Below are positions 53,614-63,533 of a stretch of DNA of 64,000 nucleotides, one piece after another. Within the stretch, counting starts at the first letter, position 1. The number at the start of each line of letters is the position of its first letter. Origin of the DNA: UBA4465 sp002292365 (GTDB lineage Bacteria; Bacteroidota; Bacteroidia; Cytophagales; Cyclobacteriaceae); assembly GCA_943788615.1 (NCBI GenBank), contig CALSQY010000003.1, positions 62,001 to 126,000 of the forward strand, read 5' to 3'. The notes beneath the pieces are model-generated. The model searched no databases and was not told where the DNA came from. It saw only the letters and a program-made list of their open reading frames with translations. The position numbers and the translations under genes were made by a program.

Positions 53614-55761
53614 TCAATAAGGTATTTTTAATTTAATACCAGCAAATAGCCATAAACCAGGCATTTCTACGAGGTTAGATTCATAATAACTTTCATTGAA
53701 CAAGTTATTGATGGTGAGATAAAAGCTATATTTTTCTGCTTCCCAAAACAACTTTGTATCTATCACAAAATAATTGGCCATTGAAGCTCTGTCCAAATAC
53801 CGTAAGCGTAGGTTATGATGTAATGGGCCAACAATTCTGTGCTGAATATTGACTGTTAGTTGATGATTTAGATTTTCAAGGACATATCTGGAAATGATGT
53901 TTGAATATTGGGGTATTTCAGCGTCAATATAGGTGTAACCGATCTGAATATTTTCTAAGATATCGTTAGATCCCAACAACGCTTGACCACTGAAATTTAT
54001 ATTAAAATCTAAGCCACGGATGGTTAAATCATTCAAATTTTGAGGTTGCCATTTTGAAGTATCCGCCGCTTCTGAATCCTTAATCCAATCTATTAAATTA
54101 CTACTTTTTCGAGAAAACCAACTGATATTTGTATTCCAATGGCTATGTGTGTATTTGGCTCCGACCTCATATGAAAGAGCAGATTCTGGGGTTAAATTTT
54201 CATTACCAATATTGGCGGCACCTACATAATAAAGATCAGTATAAGTGGGTATTCGCCAAGTATATCCCATGTTTGTGAAGAGTTTGATGCCGGATTTTAG
54301 TGCGTACCCTACATCAATGCCAGGAAAGAAATGTGACCCAAAATCACTATAATGACTCAATGCTACCCCAGGGGTAATGTCTAGCTTTTTATTTAATAAA
54401 TATGCACGGTGCTCCAAAAAAAGGGTAGAGATTTGTCTAGAATGATTTCCAAGGTTATTACTGTTTAGACTTACCTTGCTCAGGGAACCCCCGATACCTG
54501 TAGCACCCCATTTGCTATAATAATCTCCATGACTTTCCAAGCTGACTACTTGACTGGTGTGCAAGTTGCGATAAAAGTCTGGATCTTCCCTAATGAGGAG
54601 ATATTCATCTTGGTTTCTTCGCCAATTCAACCTGGTTTTTATGGTGAAATTAGCTGATGACTTTTGATGTCCGATATTCATTAAACTGGTTTGTATTTCT
54701 TCATATTGGTTAGCAAAAAAATCGGAATCATTACCATAAAATCGATTGGCACCAAATTTCCGATCCGAAAAAGACCCAAGTACGCTTATGTTTTGACTTT
54801 CGTCTAGCGCGTAACTACCTTGGTAAAAATAGTTGGCTACATCATAATCAGTATTGAAGCGGTATCCATCCGATAGTTGTTTTCCCAATGACAAATAATG
54901 CTGGTATTTTCCTTTTTGATGTGCGATAGCGGCATGGCCACCCCAAAGTGCGTTCATTCCGTTGCTGAGGGATAATTTCAGATAAGGCGTATTAGGTGTT
55001 TTGGTCACAATATTGATGGCGCCTGCAAAGGCGTTAGCTCCAAAAACTCGTGCTGCAGGACCTTTGAGTATTTCAATTCTTTTAATGTTATCAAGGTCTA
55101 AGGGTAGGTTTAAGGCATGATGCCCTGTTTGGGGATCGGCCATTTTAATCCCGTTAATCAAGATGAGAATTTGATCAAAAGTACCTCCGCGTAAGCTTAC
55201 ATCCGCTTGTAAGCCATGTGTCCCCCGTTGGCGCACATCAAGTCCAGCTACTGATTGCAGTAATTCGGCAACACTTTGGATTGCCGAATTTTCGATTTGT
55301 TTATTTGAAATGACATGAATGTTTCTTGAAGTTTGTGAAACAGGGAGTTGAAGCCTATTTTCCTGAACGATGACATCTTCGAACATCGGGACTTGTGAAG
55401 GAGGTACCGAGTGAGCTTCTTTTTTGTATAAGATCACATTGATGGTTGAACGGATGCCCCTATTTATTTCCTTAGAGACATATCCATCAGCGCTGAAAAT
55501 CAAATTATCCGAAGTTTCTGGTATTGTGATTTCGTAGTTGCCCTTGGTATTAGTGATTGCCTTAAACTGGGTCTCTTTGATTAAAACTGTAACTGCGATA
55601 ATGCCATTTCCACGATCATCAACTACTTTCCCTACGACTTTGGAGCCTTGTGCAAATGCGTGTGCGGAAGTCATTAAAACAAACAGGAACAAAATCCAAT
55701 GATGATTTTGGACATTATTTTTTGATAAATCAGAGATCAGTTTAGACACTTTTATGAGCAT
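53614..55761 (-). CDS. TonB-dependent receptor (BtuB/CirA type), 715 aa
   Basis: Signal peptide ending SAHAFAQ (about residue 38). Residues 40-110 are a CarboxypepD_reg-like beta-sandwich (KVVGKVVDDRGNGIIAVTV, GNYEITIPE). The plug follows at about 125-255 (SVAELLQSVAGLDVRQRGTH, QADVSLRGGTFDQILILING, RIEILKGPAARVFGANAFAG, INIVTKT), then a 22-strand barrel ending IKLKIPY with a terminal aromatic. The pattern and length fit receptors for siderophores or cobalamin rather than SusC-type sugar receptors, which are longer and have the GxDGxP signature. No cobalamin riboswitch is recognised upstream. Substrate unproven. Monocistronic in this window. Confidence 0.9.
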   Translation of the reverse strand: MLIKVSKLISDLSKNNVQNHHWILFLFVLMTSAHAFAQGSKVVGKVVDDRGNGIIAVTVLIKETQFKAITNTKGNYEITIPETSDNLIFSADGYVSKEINRGIRSTINVILYKKEAHSVPPSQVPMFEDVIVQENRLQLPVSQTSRNIHVISNKQIENSAIQSVAELLQSVAGLDVRQRGTHGLQADVSLRGGTFDQILILINGIKMADPQTGHHALNLPLDLDNIKRIEILKGPAARVFGANAFAGAINIVTKTPNTPYLKLSLSNGMNALWGGHAAIAHQKGKYQHYLSLGKQLSDGYRFNTDYDVANYFYQGSYALDESQNISVLGSFSDRKFGANRFYGNDSDFFANQYEEIQTSLMNIGHQKSSANFTIKTRLNWRRNQDEYLLIREDPDFYRNLHTSQVVSLESHGDYYSKWGATGIGGSLSKVSLNSNNLGNHSRQISTLFLEHRAYLLNKKLDITPGVALSHYSDFGSHFFPGIDVGYALKSGIKLFTNMGYTWRIPTYTDLYYVGAANIGNENLTPESALSYEVGAKYTHSHWNTNISWFSRKSSNLIDWIKDSEAADTSKWQPQNLNDLTIRGLDFNINFSGQALLGSNDILENIQIGYTYIDAEIPQYSNIISRYVLENLNHQLTVNIQHRIVGPLHHNLRLRYLDRASMANYFVIDTKLFWEAEKYSFYLTINNLFNESYYESNLVEMPGLWLFAGIKLKIPY

Positions 55762-56470
55762 AAAATAGGTTACTAAATGTGATTGAGAGATTTGGAAAAT
55801 AATATCAAAGAAGAAAATTTATAAAAGACCTAGGTCATAATATTTTTTTATTCTACTTGTGGAGAGAAGATTTGCTATTAACGGCTATATTAAATAATAT
55901 TCGTTATCTCTATTAATCAGGTTAAATTACAAGAAAACGCAAGTTACATATAAATGAGGTTTTTTTACTGGCGCAGTAACAGAAAACCTTTTTATTAAAT
56001 AAAACAGGGTGTATTGAAGTCATCTTGGAAACAAGGGGTATCATTTAAAAAAAAATTCTGACCTAAAGAACGATATCAAAACTTAATTCTTCTTTAAGAT
56101 TCAAAGTTATGTAACAGGGATATAGGCTTTATCGCTTCGCTTTTTTCGTGAATTTTAATATTTGGACAAATCAAGAGACTGTTCAGGAGGGTTATCCATA
56201 GGAGAATTGACAAAGTGAAATGGAAACAGATTTTAACATAAATCTGACATCGTTAGATAAAGCATTTTGATGGTTTTGAATAATAAGATCTCTATACTTA
56301 TGCAAATTGTAGGGGTTACCTTTCAAAATAGGGGGATATTAAGTGTATTAAATTCTTCATGATAACGGATTTAGGTGGAAATACATTTTAATAAAAAAAT
56401 CAATGTTCATTAAAAATCCTATAAATTTGAAGATCGTAGCAAATTTCAAAAACTAAAAAACTACAAAATA
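55762..56470. promoter_or_regulatory. divergent 700-bp region between TonB receptor and acidic repeat lipoprotein
   Basis: No gene seen. A plus-strand hairpin (55957..55997) is the only notable structure. I searched by eye for a cobalamin-riboswitch core and found none. Promoters of both flanking genes must lie here, but their boxes cannot be placed. Confidence 0.35.
55957..55997 (+). terminator. orphan terminator-like hairpin
   Basis: AGGTTTT (55957..55963) pairs with AAAACCT (55983..55989) and an inner TTACTG pairs with CAGTAA; T residues follow. It ends no gene on this strand, so it may mark a small RNA or an attenuated leader of the downstream lipoprotein gene. Confidence 0.45.
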
Positions 56471-58963
56471 ATGAAAAATTTCAAAAATCTATTGTTCATT
56501 AGTGCATTGCTGTCTATGACTATGTTTATGTCATGTACAGAGGATGATGATATTGAGGATCTCGACAATGGAGATATTGTCAATGACAGTACTGGCGTTG
56601 CCAACGACAGTACTGATGTTGATGTCGTGACTTCTAGTTTTATGACGCTCGGACAAGATACTATTCTCTTGGGTTTGGGTGCCTTAGAGTATTATGGAAT
56701 CGAGAATGAAGGGGAGATACCATTTTTGGGATATTCAAACATAAACGGAGAGCGCTGTTTTGAATTACCCTATAATACAGACATTATGCTGCAGGGAGGT
56801 TCTTATACAGTAGAACAGCTAAATGCTTTTATGGAGGCAGAGAGCGAAGAAGAGTTTGATGCATTGGTATCTGAATACGGCGCAGGAAAGGTGGTAGGTA
56901 TTTATTCTTGGTTGGATCATGATGAGGTAGAGATAACCAGTGGTGAGTATATTGATGGTTTGCAGTTTTTTAATGATCATTTCCCCAATTACACAATGGC
57001 TTCGATCGAGGAGTTAGATGCATTTATGGAAGGTAAGTACGAGGAAACTTATGGATCTGCCTGTATGGAGTGTGAGGAAGCTTATCAAAATGCGTGTGCT
57101 GGAGATGAAATGACTTTTGAAATCTGGGATGAGGAAACAGAGGATTACATGGAGGTTACAGAAATTATGAGTGGAGAAAGACTCTATGAGACTTATTTGT
57201 ATTCTAATAATTGTCGACTAACTGGTGTAGATCGAACATGGATGGATGAGGTTTGTAATGTTGAGGATTTATCTTTTGGCAATTTGATTAATGAGTTTGA
57301 AATAGGTTTGATTTCTGCTGATGAAAATGGAGAGGTTACTGATCAATTTTACGAGGTTTCGAATGTCACGTTAGCTTTAGAAATCCTTGGTGATGGCACT
57401 TATTCCATAAAGGCTAGTGGAGATGCAATGATGTATGACGAGGAGAGTTATGAAATTATTTCTGATCCCATACCGTTTACAATTAGTTACATGGGTATTC
57501 TATATCAAGAAAATCATGAAGGTGAAGATCAAGGAGGAAATGAGGGTGATTATATTGAAGATTGTGACGTTGAAGATTTATCAACTCAAGAAGGTTGGTG
57601 GGTTGATTCTGTATTAGTCATTTATCCTGATGCTGAAATTGATAACGTATTGTTAAATGTTTGCCAGACGGGAGATTATAGAGATGAATATTTATTGGTT
57701 TTTATTAAAGATGGAAGTTATCAAGATGAAGAAGGTATAGAAATTGACTATTTCTGTGAAATTGTATTTGAAAACACGACGCAAGAGCTTATTTATAATG
57801 GTTGTGCAAATTGTGACTTTACAGACATTGACATAGATGAGCAGGGTTACTGGACAGGGTATCTTGATTCTGCTTACCAAGATGCATCTATAGATCACAT
57901 CGAAATAGTTGATTGTAGTGAGTTTTACCCCGAAGATCCAAGGGTGCTAAATATTTACTTAGACAATGGTTGTGTCGTTACCTTTAATGATGAGACGGAA
58001 ACGATCTGGTCGGAGTATTGTGAAACATGTACAATAACTGAAATTGAGGTAACAGAGCAGGGGTATTGGAGTGAATTTATTCCAGAAGACGAGGTTATTA
58101 TGGATATTATTTTAGACGAGTGTGTCTTTGATGATAGGTTACCGGAGAGTTTTCTTCATATATATTTTGAAAGCGGTTGCAGCTTGGTGTTCGATGATAT
58201 AGAAGAGGATTTGATTGGAGATTTTTGTTCAGAAGGTCCAGATGAGGAATATTGTAGCATTATTGAAGTATCAGTTGATGAAGGAGGTTATTGGTTAGAT
58301 ATCCTCAATGGACCAGAATTCGATTCTACTTATGTAATCGATCAAATGCTTATCGAGGCTTGTAGAAGTGAGTTTGAGGATCCTGAGACGAATTTAAGAA
58401 TTGCTTTTCTTGTTAATACCGATAATTCTGTGAGAATCATTTCATTTGATGAAATGGCTCAAGAGATTGCTTTTGATAGTGATGAAGATTCACTAGATAA
58501 CTGGAGTTTGATATCATTGAACGACACACAGTGGGCAGCAATGATTGCGGATGAATACCCTGATCAAGCGGTGGAGTCAGTCTACAAAAACTCATATGAA
58601 GATGATTATGAGTCATGGAATGATATATTTGTTTTCTTTGAAGACGATTGTTTGGTGATATTTGATGATAATGATGGTATGATCTGGGAGGATCTATGTA
58701 ATGGTTGGTCTGATGAAGATGATTCTGATGGGGTAGGCAGCGGTCGAAGAGAGCTGCGGACTAAATCATTTTTTAGAAAAACTATTTCTTCTACCGTTAC
58801 CAATTCAAAGCTTAAGCAATTCGCTCCTACTATTCGTGGTAAGAAAACGGACTTGATTAAGAAGGGTGTCATTAGAAATAAAGTAGATATCAATATCTAT
58901 GCTAAGCGCAATAATTCGAATATCAAAAAAGTGAAAAAACCGCAATTCTCTTTTTTGAGATAA
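56471..58963 (+). CDS. very acidic repeat lipoprotein with a basic C-terminal tail, 830 aa
   Basis: Lipoprotein signal ending MFMSC (Cys22), followed at once by TEDDDIEDLDNGD. Residues 50-360 form a first acidic part. From about 365 the protein holds five repeats of roughly 75-80 residues starting at about 365, 448, 520, 595 and 675: each has C-x-x-x-x-I/V-x-x-x-E-x-G-Y-W, a middle ILDEC-like strand and a L-x-I-x-F-x-x-G-C-x-V-x-F-D-D close. Asp and Glu make up a large part of the sequence, so Ca binding is plausible. The last 75 residues (from about 754) are the opposite, rich in Lys/Arg (GRRELRTKSFFRKT; KKVKKPQFSFLR). I know no family with this combination. A strong terminator follows directly. 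Confidence 0.75.
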   Translation: MKNFKNLLFISALLSMTMFMSCTEDDDIEDLDNGDIVNDSTGVANDSTDVDVVTSSFMTLGQDTILLGLGALEYYGIENEGEIPFLGYSNINGERCFELPYNTDIMLQGGSYTVEQLNAFMEAESEEEFDALVSEYGAGKVVGIYSWLDHDEVEITSGEYIDGLQFFNDHFPNYTMASIEELDAFMEGKYEETYGSACMECEEAYQNACAGDEMTFEIWDEETEDYMEVTEIMSGERLYETYLYSNNCRLTGVDRTWMDEVCNVEDLSFGNLINEFEIGLISADENGEVTDQFYEVSNVTLALEILGDGTYSIKASGDAMMYDEESYEIISDPIPFTISYMGILYQENHEGEDQGGNEGDYIEDCDVEDLSTQEGWWVDSVLVIYPDAEIDNVLLNVCQTGDYRDEYLLVFIKDGSYQDEEGIEIDYFCEIVFENTTQELIYNGCANCDFTDIDIDEQGYWTGYLDSAYQDASIDHIEIVDCSEFYPEDPRVLNIYLDNGCVVTFNDETETIWSEYCETCTITEIEVTEQGYWSEFIPEDEVIMDIILDECVFDDRLPESFLHIYFESGCSLVFDDIEEDLIGDFCSEGPDEEYCSIIEVSVDEGGYWLDILNGPEFDSTYVIDQMLIEACRSEFEDPETNLRIAFLVNTDNSVRIISFDEMAQEIAFDSDEDSLDNWSLISLNDTQWAAMIADEYPDQAVESVYKNSYEDDYESWNDIFVFFEDDCLVIFDDNDGMIWEDLCNGWSDEDDSDGVGSGRRELRTKSFFRKTISSTVTNSKLKQFAPTIRGKKTDLIKKGVIRNKVDINIYAKRNNSNIKKVKKPQFSFLR

Positions 58964-58984
58964 GTATAAATAGAAGTAGATTTT

Positions 58985-59028
58985 AAAAAGCCGACGATAG
59001 ATTTTAAATCTATCGTCGGCTTTTTTTA
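58985..59028 (+). terminator. strong rho-independent terminator
   Basis: AAAAAGCCGACGATAGATTT pairs along its whole length with the following AAATCTATCGTCGGCTTTTT, then more T. It closes the acidic repeat gene 22 bp after its stop. Confidence 0.9.
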
Positions 59029-59479
59029 TTTTATTAATCATAATTCAATGGCTAAAAAGACCTTCTATGACTTTTTGAATTTAAGATTTACTTGATTTGT
59101 ATGATTTAATATTTGAAGTTGAGCATAATGATTTATGTTACCTCGAATTTATAATTAATAGCCTAAGCATAAGCATGGATGGGGTGTAGCTATTGTATAT
59201 CGTCCGTAAAAAGTTAACTTGTAAGGGTAAATTATAAGAGCGTGTTTAAACAGAGTAATCTATTTAATCCATGCGTAGTATTTAAAATAATTATGAAAAA
59301 GCAGATGACAACTCTAATTAAAAAAGGAGAGCAAGAGTAAGATACTTTTATTAAAATCCCAAAGATGTTTTATCTGAAGCCTTCTTACAGTTACATCATA
59401 ATTGGTCTTAATTCCCCGGGGGCTGAGGCTCATTATGTAACAATATAGGTAGAGTTAGGCTGAACTCTTAATAAGCGTC
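59029..59479. other. intergenic stretch, nothing recognised
   Basis: About 450 bp between convergent genes with no coding character and no second hairpin with a T-run for the minus strand. Confidence 0.35.
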
Positions 59480-61969
59480 TTATTTTTTCAATACTTGGAT
59501 TTCAACCCTTCTGTTAAATCTTTTTTGTTCTTTGTTGTCGTTGTCTTTTAAAGGTTTCCATTCACCATAATAGTACACTTTTATCTGCTCATATTTAGCT
59601 CCAAATGTTTCAAGTTTTCTGCGTACCGTCTCCGCTCGTTTTTTTGATAGAATGAGATTGTAATTCTCATCTCCATCATTATCGGTATGACCGACAATGA
59701 TGATATGATATGCGCTTCCATTAGAGAAATCATATCTATTTACCAATTCAATGATTTGTTCATTATAACTATTTGTGAGAGTCGCATCATCGCTGGCAAA
59801 ATAAACATTAAGGGCTTCAATGAAACCTCTAGAAGACTCTGTGTTCGAAAATCGGTCAGTACCCTTATCTTTATCTTTCTCGCTCCCCTTATAGTTTTTG
59901 TCATTATTGATGACTCTCTTTGTTTCTACTGAAATGGGATTGATGGTAATTTGAGTAGCATCGGGCATTTCATTATCTACTTTTTCTTTTTTGATTTGTT
60001 CAATTTTTTCTTTGGTATGATTTGGGTCAATATCTTTTTTGTTTTTGTAAAAATCAATTTTCTCAAGATGGGTTGAATCAATAGGACAGCCTTCATTGTA
60101 GATAGATCCAGAAATCTCAGGACATTTATCAAGTAAATTAGTGGTACCATCACCATCATTATCGGTACAACATCCTGGGTTTTCAAAAGGGCAGCCATTA
60201 TTAAATTCAATGCCTGCAATATCAGGACATCTGTCTACTACATCGATCACTCCATCTTTGTCACGATCAGGACATCCGTAGTGAATGGGCAATCCGGCAA
60301 TTAAAGGACATTGATCATTCAGATCTAAAACGCCATCTCCATCGGTATCAGGGCATCCATTGTGCTTTTTGGGACCGGGTGTATAAATACAATAATCTTG
60401 AGTATCCGGAATTCCATCTCCATCCGTATCGGGACATCCTAACAGACCCAATAAGCCGGGATCGTACAAACAACCATCTTTACTGTCAGATACTTTATCA
60501 CGATCGATGTCTGAGGGTACTTTGTATCCTAGATTGAAAACAATGCCAGCGAATATACTTGAGTTGAATCGTGCTCTTTTACCCAGTAGTCCTGTGATAT
60601 TATGCATACCTCCGACAACAGATATAACACCATCTCTGGCATTCAGTCTGTTTGTCAGTCCAAGCAGATTGACACGACCGGACAGTCCCACATTAAACTG
60701 ACCATTCCTCTGAATGGACAACGGAAGGGCTACTCCTATCTTTTGAGAACTGTATCTAGGAACAATTGAGTGTATCGATTTCACATGTACTTTATGGAGA
60801 TCAGATTTTCTTTTTAAGGCTGTGGAAGAACTATAACCTAAAAATAAGTTTTTTGAGAAGTGATAGTCTGCGTGTATATTGAGTGAAGTGGGAAGGTTCA
60901 TATTAAACATATCATTTTGCTTTTGATTTTTATTGGAAGCATCCGCAAAATCATCAAAACTCTTAAAAACAGTCGTTTCATCTAGTTTTTGGATGTCTAA
61001 ATCGACAAAGGTGAGCGCTCCAAGTGCTTCTGTGTCATAGGTATTATTGGCAGTGGTAAAATCGTAGGAGAGACTATCTCGAGTAAATCTCACCCTTCCA
61101 ATATCGGTGATACTAATACCAAATTTGAATAAATATTTCGTACGATCGTATCGTTCAATATTCGTCTCTCCATCCATATCATAATGGAACCTGTTGTATT
61201 TTGGACGATATTCATATACTGCTCCTAAATCTAGTCCGATACCTGAATTTCTCGAAGTGAACATATTGCCTTTTTCGGCTCTCCCATAATTAAATTCGGT
61301 AGAGACAAAAGTGGCCTCTGAGCTGGCCAAACTATCGAATTCAAAGCTTCCCTGATCAGAATACAGATAGGTAGCATCAATACCATTGATCAGTTTTACA
61401 GCAATTCCTGCTTTTATAAAGTTGGCTTTTTCATTTTTTAGGACCCGGGCATAGTTAAATCTATTCTCTAAATAGATGAACTGATTGTAGGAATAATTTT
61501 TAAATGAAATAGGGGTATTCAAAGGCGTTGAGTCATCATAATCGTTGTGAATGGCATTGGTCCATTCGTTAGAAAGACCATCCAGATTACCGAAGGATCG
61601 AATGCGGAAACTTAATCCAATCGCATTGATGTGATTGATTTCATAACTTACTCCAACTAAGTCAATACTGGAATTTCTGGACTGGTATCCGAGTCCAGAA
61701 TGATATCTATATCTGGCACTTTCATTTCCAAAGGTCTTGCTCAGAATGCTTGTATTGCTACCTGTGTAGTTATTAGTTTTTAGGCTATTTAAAGAGCCGC
61801 TGATACTTAATTTTTGAAGAGAATTGACAATGGATGCAGGTTGAAAATAGGAAGTGGAATAACCCATATAATTGTCTAATGCATTTCCCCCAGAGTAATT
61901 ATTTTGAGCGGATACGTTGAGATATGTGAAAAGGGTTCCTATCACTAAAATGGAAAATCTTAATTTCAT
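59480..61969 (-). CDS. OmpA-family outer-membrane protein with DUF5723-like barrel and TSP3 repeats, 829 aa
   Basis: Signal peptide MKLRFSILVIGTLFTYLNVSAQ. Residues 25-480 are rich in beta strands and resemble the DUF5723 barrel found in large Bacteroidota OmpA proteins (MGYSTSYFQPASIVNS, ISFRIRS-type strands, GLSGRVNLLGLTNRLNARDG). From about 490 to 620 five thrombospondin type 3 Ca repeats follow, each D-x-D-G/K-D-G/V-x-D-x-x-D-x-C-P (for example DTDGDGIPDTQDYC). The last 115 residues are an OmpA peptidoglycan-binding domain with VGHTDNDGDENYNLILSKKR and FNRRVEIQVLKK. The protein should anchor the outer membrane to the cell wall; gliding- or T9SS-linked OmpA proteins in this phylum have the same build. 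Confidence 0.88.
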   Translation of the reverse strand: MKLRFSILVIGTLFTYLNVSAQNNYSGGNALDNYMGYSTSYFQPASIVNSLQKLSISGSLNSLKTNNYTGSNTSILSKTFGNESARYRYHSGLGYQSRNSSIDLVGVSYEINHINAIGLSFRIRSFGNLDGLSNEWTNAIHNDYDDSTPLNTPISFKNYSYNQFIYLENRFNYARVLKNEKANFIKAGIAVKLINGIDATYLYSDQGSFEFDSLASSEATFVSTEFNYGRAEKGNMFTSRNSGIGLDLGAVYEYRPKYNRFHYDMDGETNIERYDRTKYLFKFGISITDIGRVRFTRDSLSYDFTTANNTYDTEALGALTFVDLDIQKLDETTVFKSFDDFADASNKNQKQNDMFNMNLPTSLNIHADYHFSKNLFLGYSSSTALKRKSDLHKVHVKSIHSIVPRYSSQKIGVALPLSIQRNGQFNVGLSGRVNLLGLTNRLNARDGVISVVGGMHNITGLLGKRARFNSSIFAGIVFNLGYKVPSDIDRDKVSDSKDGCLYDPGLLGLLGCPDTDGDGIPDTQDYCIYTPGPKKHNGCPDTDGDGVLDLNDQCPLIAGLPIHYGCPDRDKDGVIDVVDRCPDIAGIEFNNGCPFENPGCCTDNDGDGTTNLLDKCPEISGSIYNEGCPIDSTHLEKIDFYKNKKDIDPNHTKEKIEQIKKEKVDNEMPDATQITINPISVETKRVINNDKNYKGSEKDKDKGTDRFSNTESSRGFIEALNVYFASDDATLTNSYNEQIIELVNRYDFSNGSAYHIIIVGHTDNDGDENYNLILSKKRAETVRRKLETFGAKYEQIKVYYYGEWKPLKDNDNKEQKRFNRRVEIQVLKK

Positions 61970-62345
61970 AATGAGTACAATTCTTGAGATTATGACTGTT
62001 GCCTGGTTGTATTGAGCGAAAGAGCTATAATGCTGTTCTTATAACTTCAAATGTACATTATTATTATTTTTTAAAAATGGTCTCCTTTATTTAACTTTTA
62101 AATTTAATTTCTCAGAAAAGGCCTTATTTTATGATTGATTTTATTATCAATGACAACGAGAAGTTTGGTAAGTTATGGATTTTGGCGTTGACCTGATATT
62201 GAACACATAAAATAGGGGGATTTAAAAGTTGTATATTAAGTATTATGGATTGTGGATATCCGACTGAGATCATAAAAAAACAGGTATTGATTCTAATTGC
62301 GAAGCTAATAAGACATATCTTTAAAAAAATATAATTTAAATCATC
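61970..62345. promoter_or_regulatory. divergent intergenic region
   Basis: Contains the upstream regions of the OmpA gene (minus) and the Lys-rich mini-protein (plus). No gene seen; promoter boxes not placed. Confidence 0.3.
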
Positions 62346-62444
62346 ATGGCTAAAGGCATCAACGCAAAAAAAAATGTAAAGAAGGAACCTGCCAAAACAC
62401 CAAAAGAAAAAAAGGCAGAAAAGAAACTTAAAAAGGGTAAATAG
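62346..62444 (+). CDS. 32-residue Lys-rich small protein
   Basis: ATG 62346 opens MAKGINAKKNVKKEPAKTPK and ends KKLKKGK before TAG 62442..62444. Nearly half the residues are Lys. Very short Lys/Ala-rich proteins with this MAKGINAKK start recur in Bacteroidota, so I regard it as real although it is below usual length cut-offs. The basic charge suggests binding to nucleic acid or ribosomes; this is inference. The longer minus-strand frame over the same DNA (62336..62572) is a shadow. Confidence 0.6.
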   Translation: MAKGINAKKNVKKEPAKTPKEKKAEKKLKKGK

Positions 62445-62942
62445 TTGTTTATATGCACCTCAATGAGGTTATCATGCGTGTTATCTTCATATTTGAAAAT
62501 GTGATGACTTATGAAATCACTTTTGTGCCTCGAGTAACCAACCTTTAGGTAGGGGATTGGATATTTGACCAAAATAGAGTTAAATGATGTATCCGAAATT
62601 AAAAAAAATCAGCAAAGACGACTGCCAATAAGAATTACTCTCAACAGCCTTTATTTTCGGAAAAAAGTGATCATCTCACTGATAGCTAGACTAGCTGAGG
62701 TCTTAGCAATAGATCATTGATTAGTCAAAGTATTTATCATAATTTTATTTTTTCGCTAAATGTAATAGCTTTACTTACCAAAAGTAACTTATGAATAAAA
62801 AGTAATAAAAAAATTATTATTTCATTTCTTTTAACCTTTATTTTGATGTTACTCCATTTAAACTGCGTCTTTGAGTTTTTAAAATAAAATATAGAAAGCT
62901 AATTTTTATTAATTCACTTTTTAAGTTATTACCTTTATTTTA
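62445..62942. other. intergenic stretch, nothing recognised
   Basis: No supported gene. AT content rises toward the HxlR gene, whose promoter must lie near 62880..62940. Confidence 0.3.
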
Positions 62943-63275
62943 ATGATAGATATAGAAGTAAACAATAGTTGTCCTATCAGTAGTGCCATGCAAATCTTGG
63001 GTGGGAAGTGGAAAATCATTATTTTGTCGCGGCTTATGGATGGTAAACTTCGTTTTGGTGAACTTTTGTCTATGATTCCTTTAATCTCTGGAAAGGTGCT
63101 AGGAGATCAGTTGAAAGAAATGGAGCAAGACGGTTTGGTGCTTCGTCAGCAGTTTAATGAAATCCCCCCAAAAGTAGAATACACACTGACTGAAGGCGCC
63201 ATTCAGTTGAAAAAAATATTGCAAGATTTGTGTGATTGGCAAAATAATCACAGTTTGAATCATCAGAAAAACTAG
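62943..63275 (+). CDS. HxlR-family transcriptional regulator, 110 aa
   Basis: A complete HxlR winged-helix protein: NNSCPISSAMQILGGKWKII (8-27, with the conserved Cys and the GGKW helix start), LMDGKLRFGELLSMIPLISG, KVLGDQLKEMEQDGLVLRQQ (recognition helix and wing) and PPKVEYTLTEGAIQLKKIL. The Cys in SCP is a redox- or electrophile-sensing site in relatives such as YodB and HypR. The gene typically regulates a neighbouring oxidoreductase; the nearest genes here, a peptidase and the OmpA protein, are not obvious targets. Confidence 0.92.
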   Translation: MIDIEVNNSCPISSAMQILGGKWKIIILSRLMDGKLRFGELLSMIPLISGKVLGDQLKEMEQDGLVLRQQFNEIPPKVEYTLTEGAIQLKKILQDLCDWQNNHSLNHQKN

Positions 63276-63533
63276 CCATTCATTTTTATGAATGCTTACG
63301 AAGGATCATTCTTTTTTTTACAGTTTATTATTGACCGTTAAATACAATAGATGTCCAGCGATTGATAATTGGAAGTATTAAATGGGTTGATTTTTTACTT
63401 GTATTTGAGTCAATTTAGTCGTCAATTTTACTGGAATTATAACAAGGTGAATGATCATAGATTAAGTAGTGTTTTTAAAAATTTACATTTAATTTATGGC
63501 AATTTTAAAATCAATGCATATTTTCCTTACCTA

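Noticed and set aside
55762..56470. Cobalamin or other riboswitch upstream of the TonB receptor
   Set aside because: No B12-box-like core found on the minus strand, and the only hairpin points the other way.
62336..62572. 78-codon minus-strand frame
   Set aside because: Shadow of the Lys-rich small protein; its hydrophobic C-terminal run of Phe and Leu is the reverse of Lys codons.
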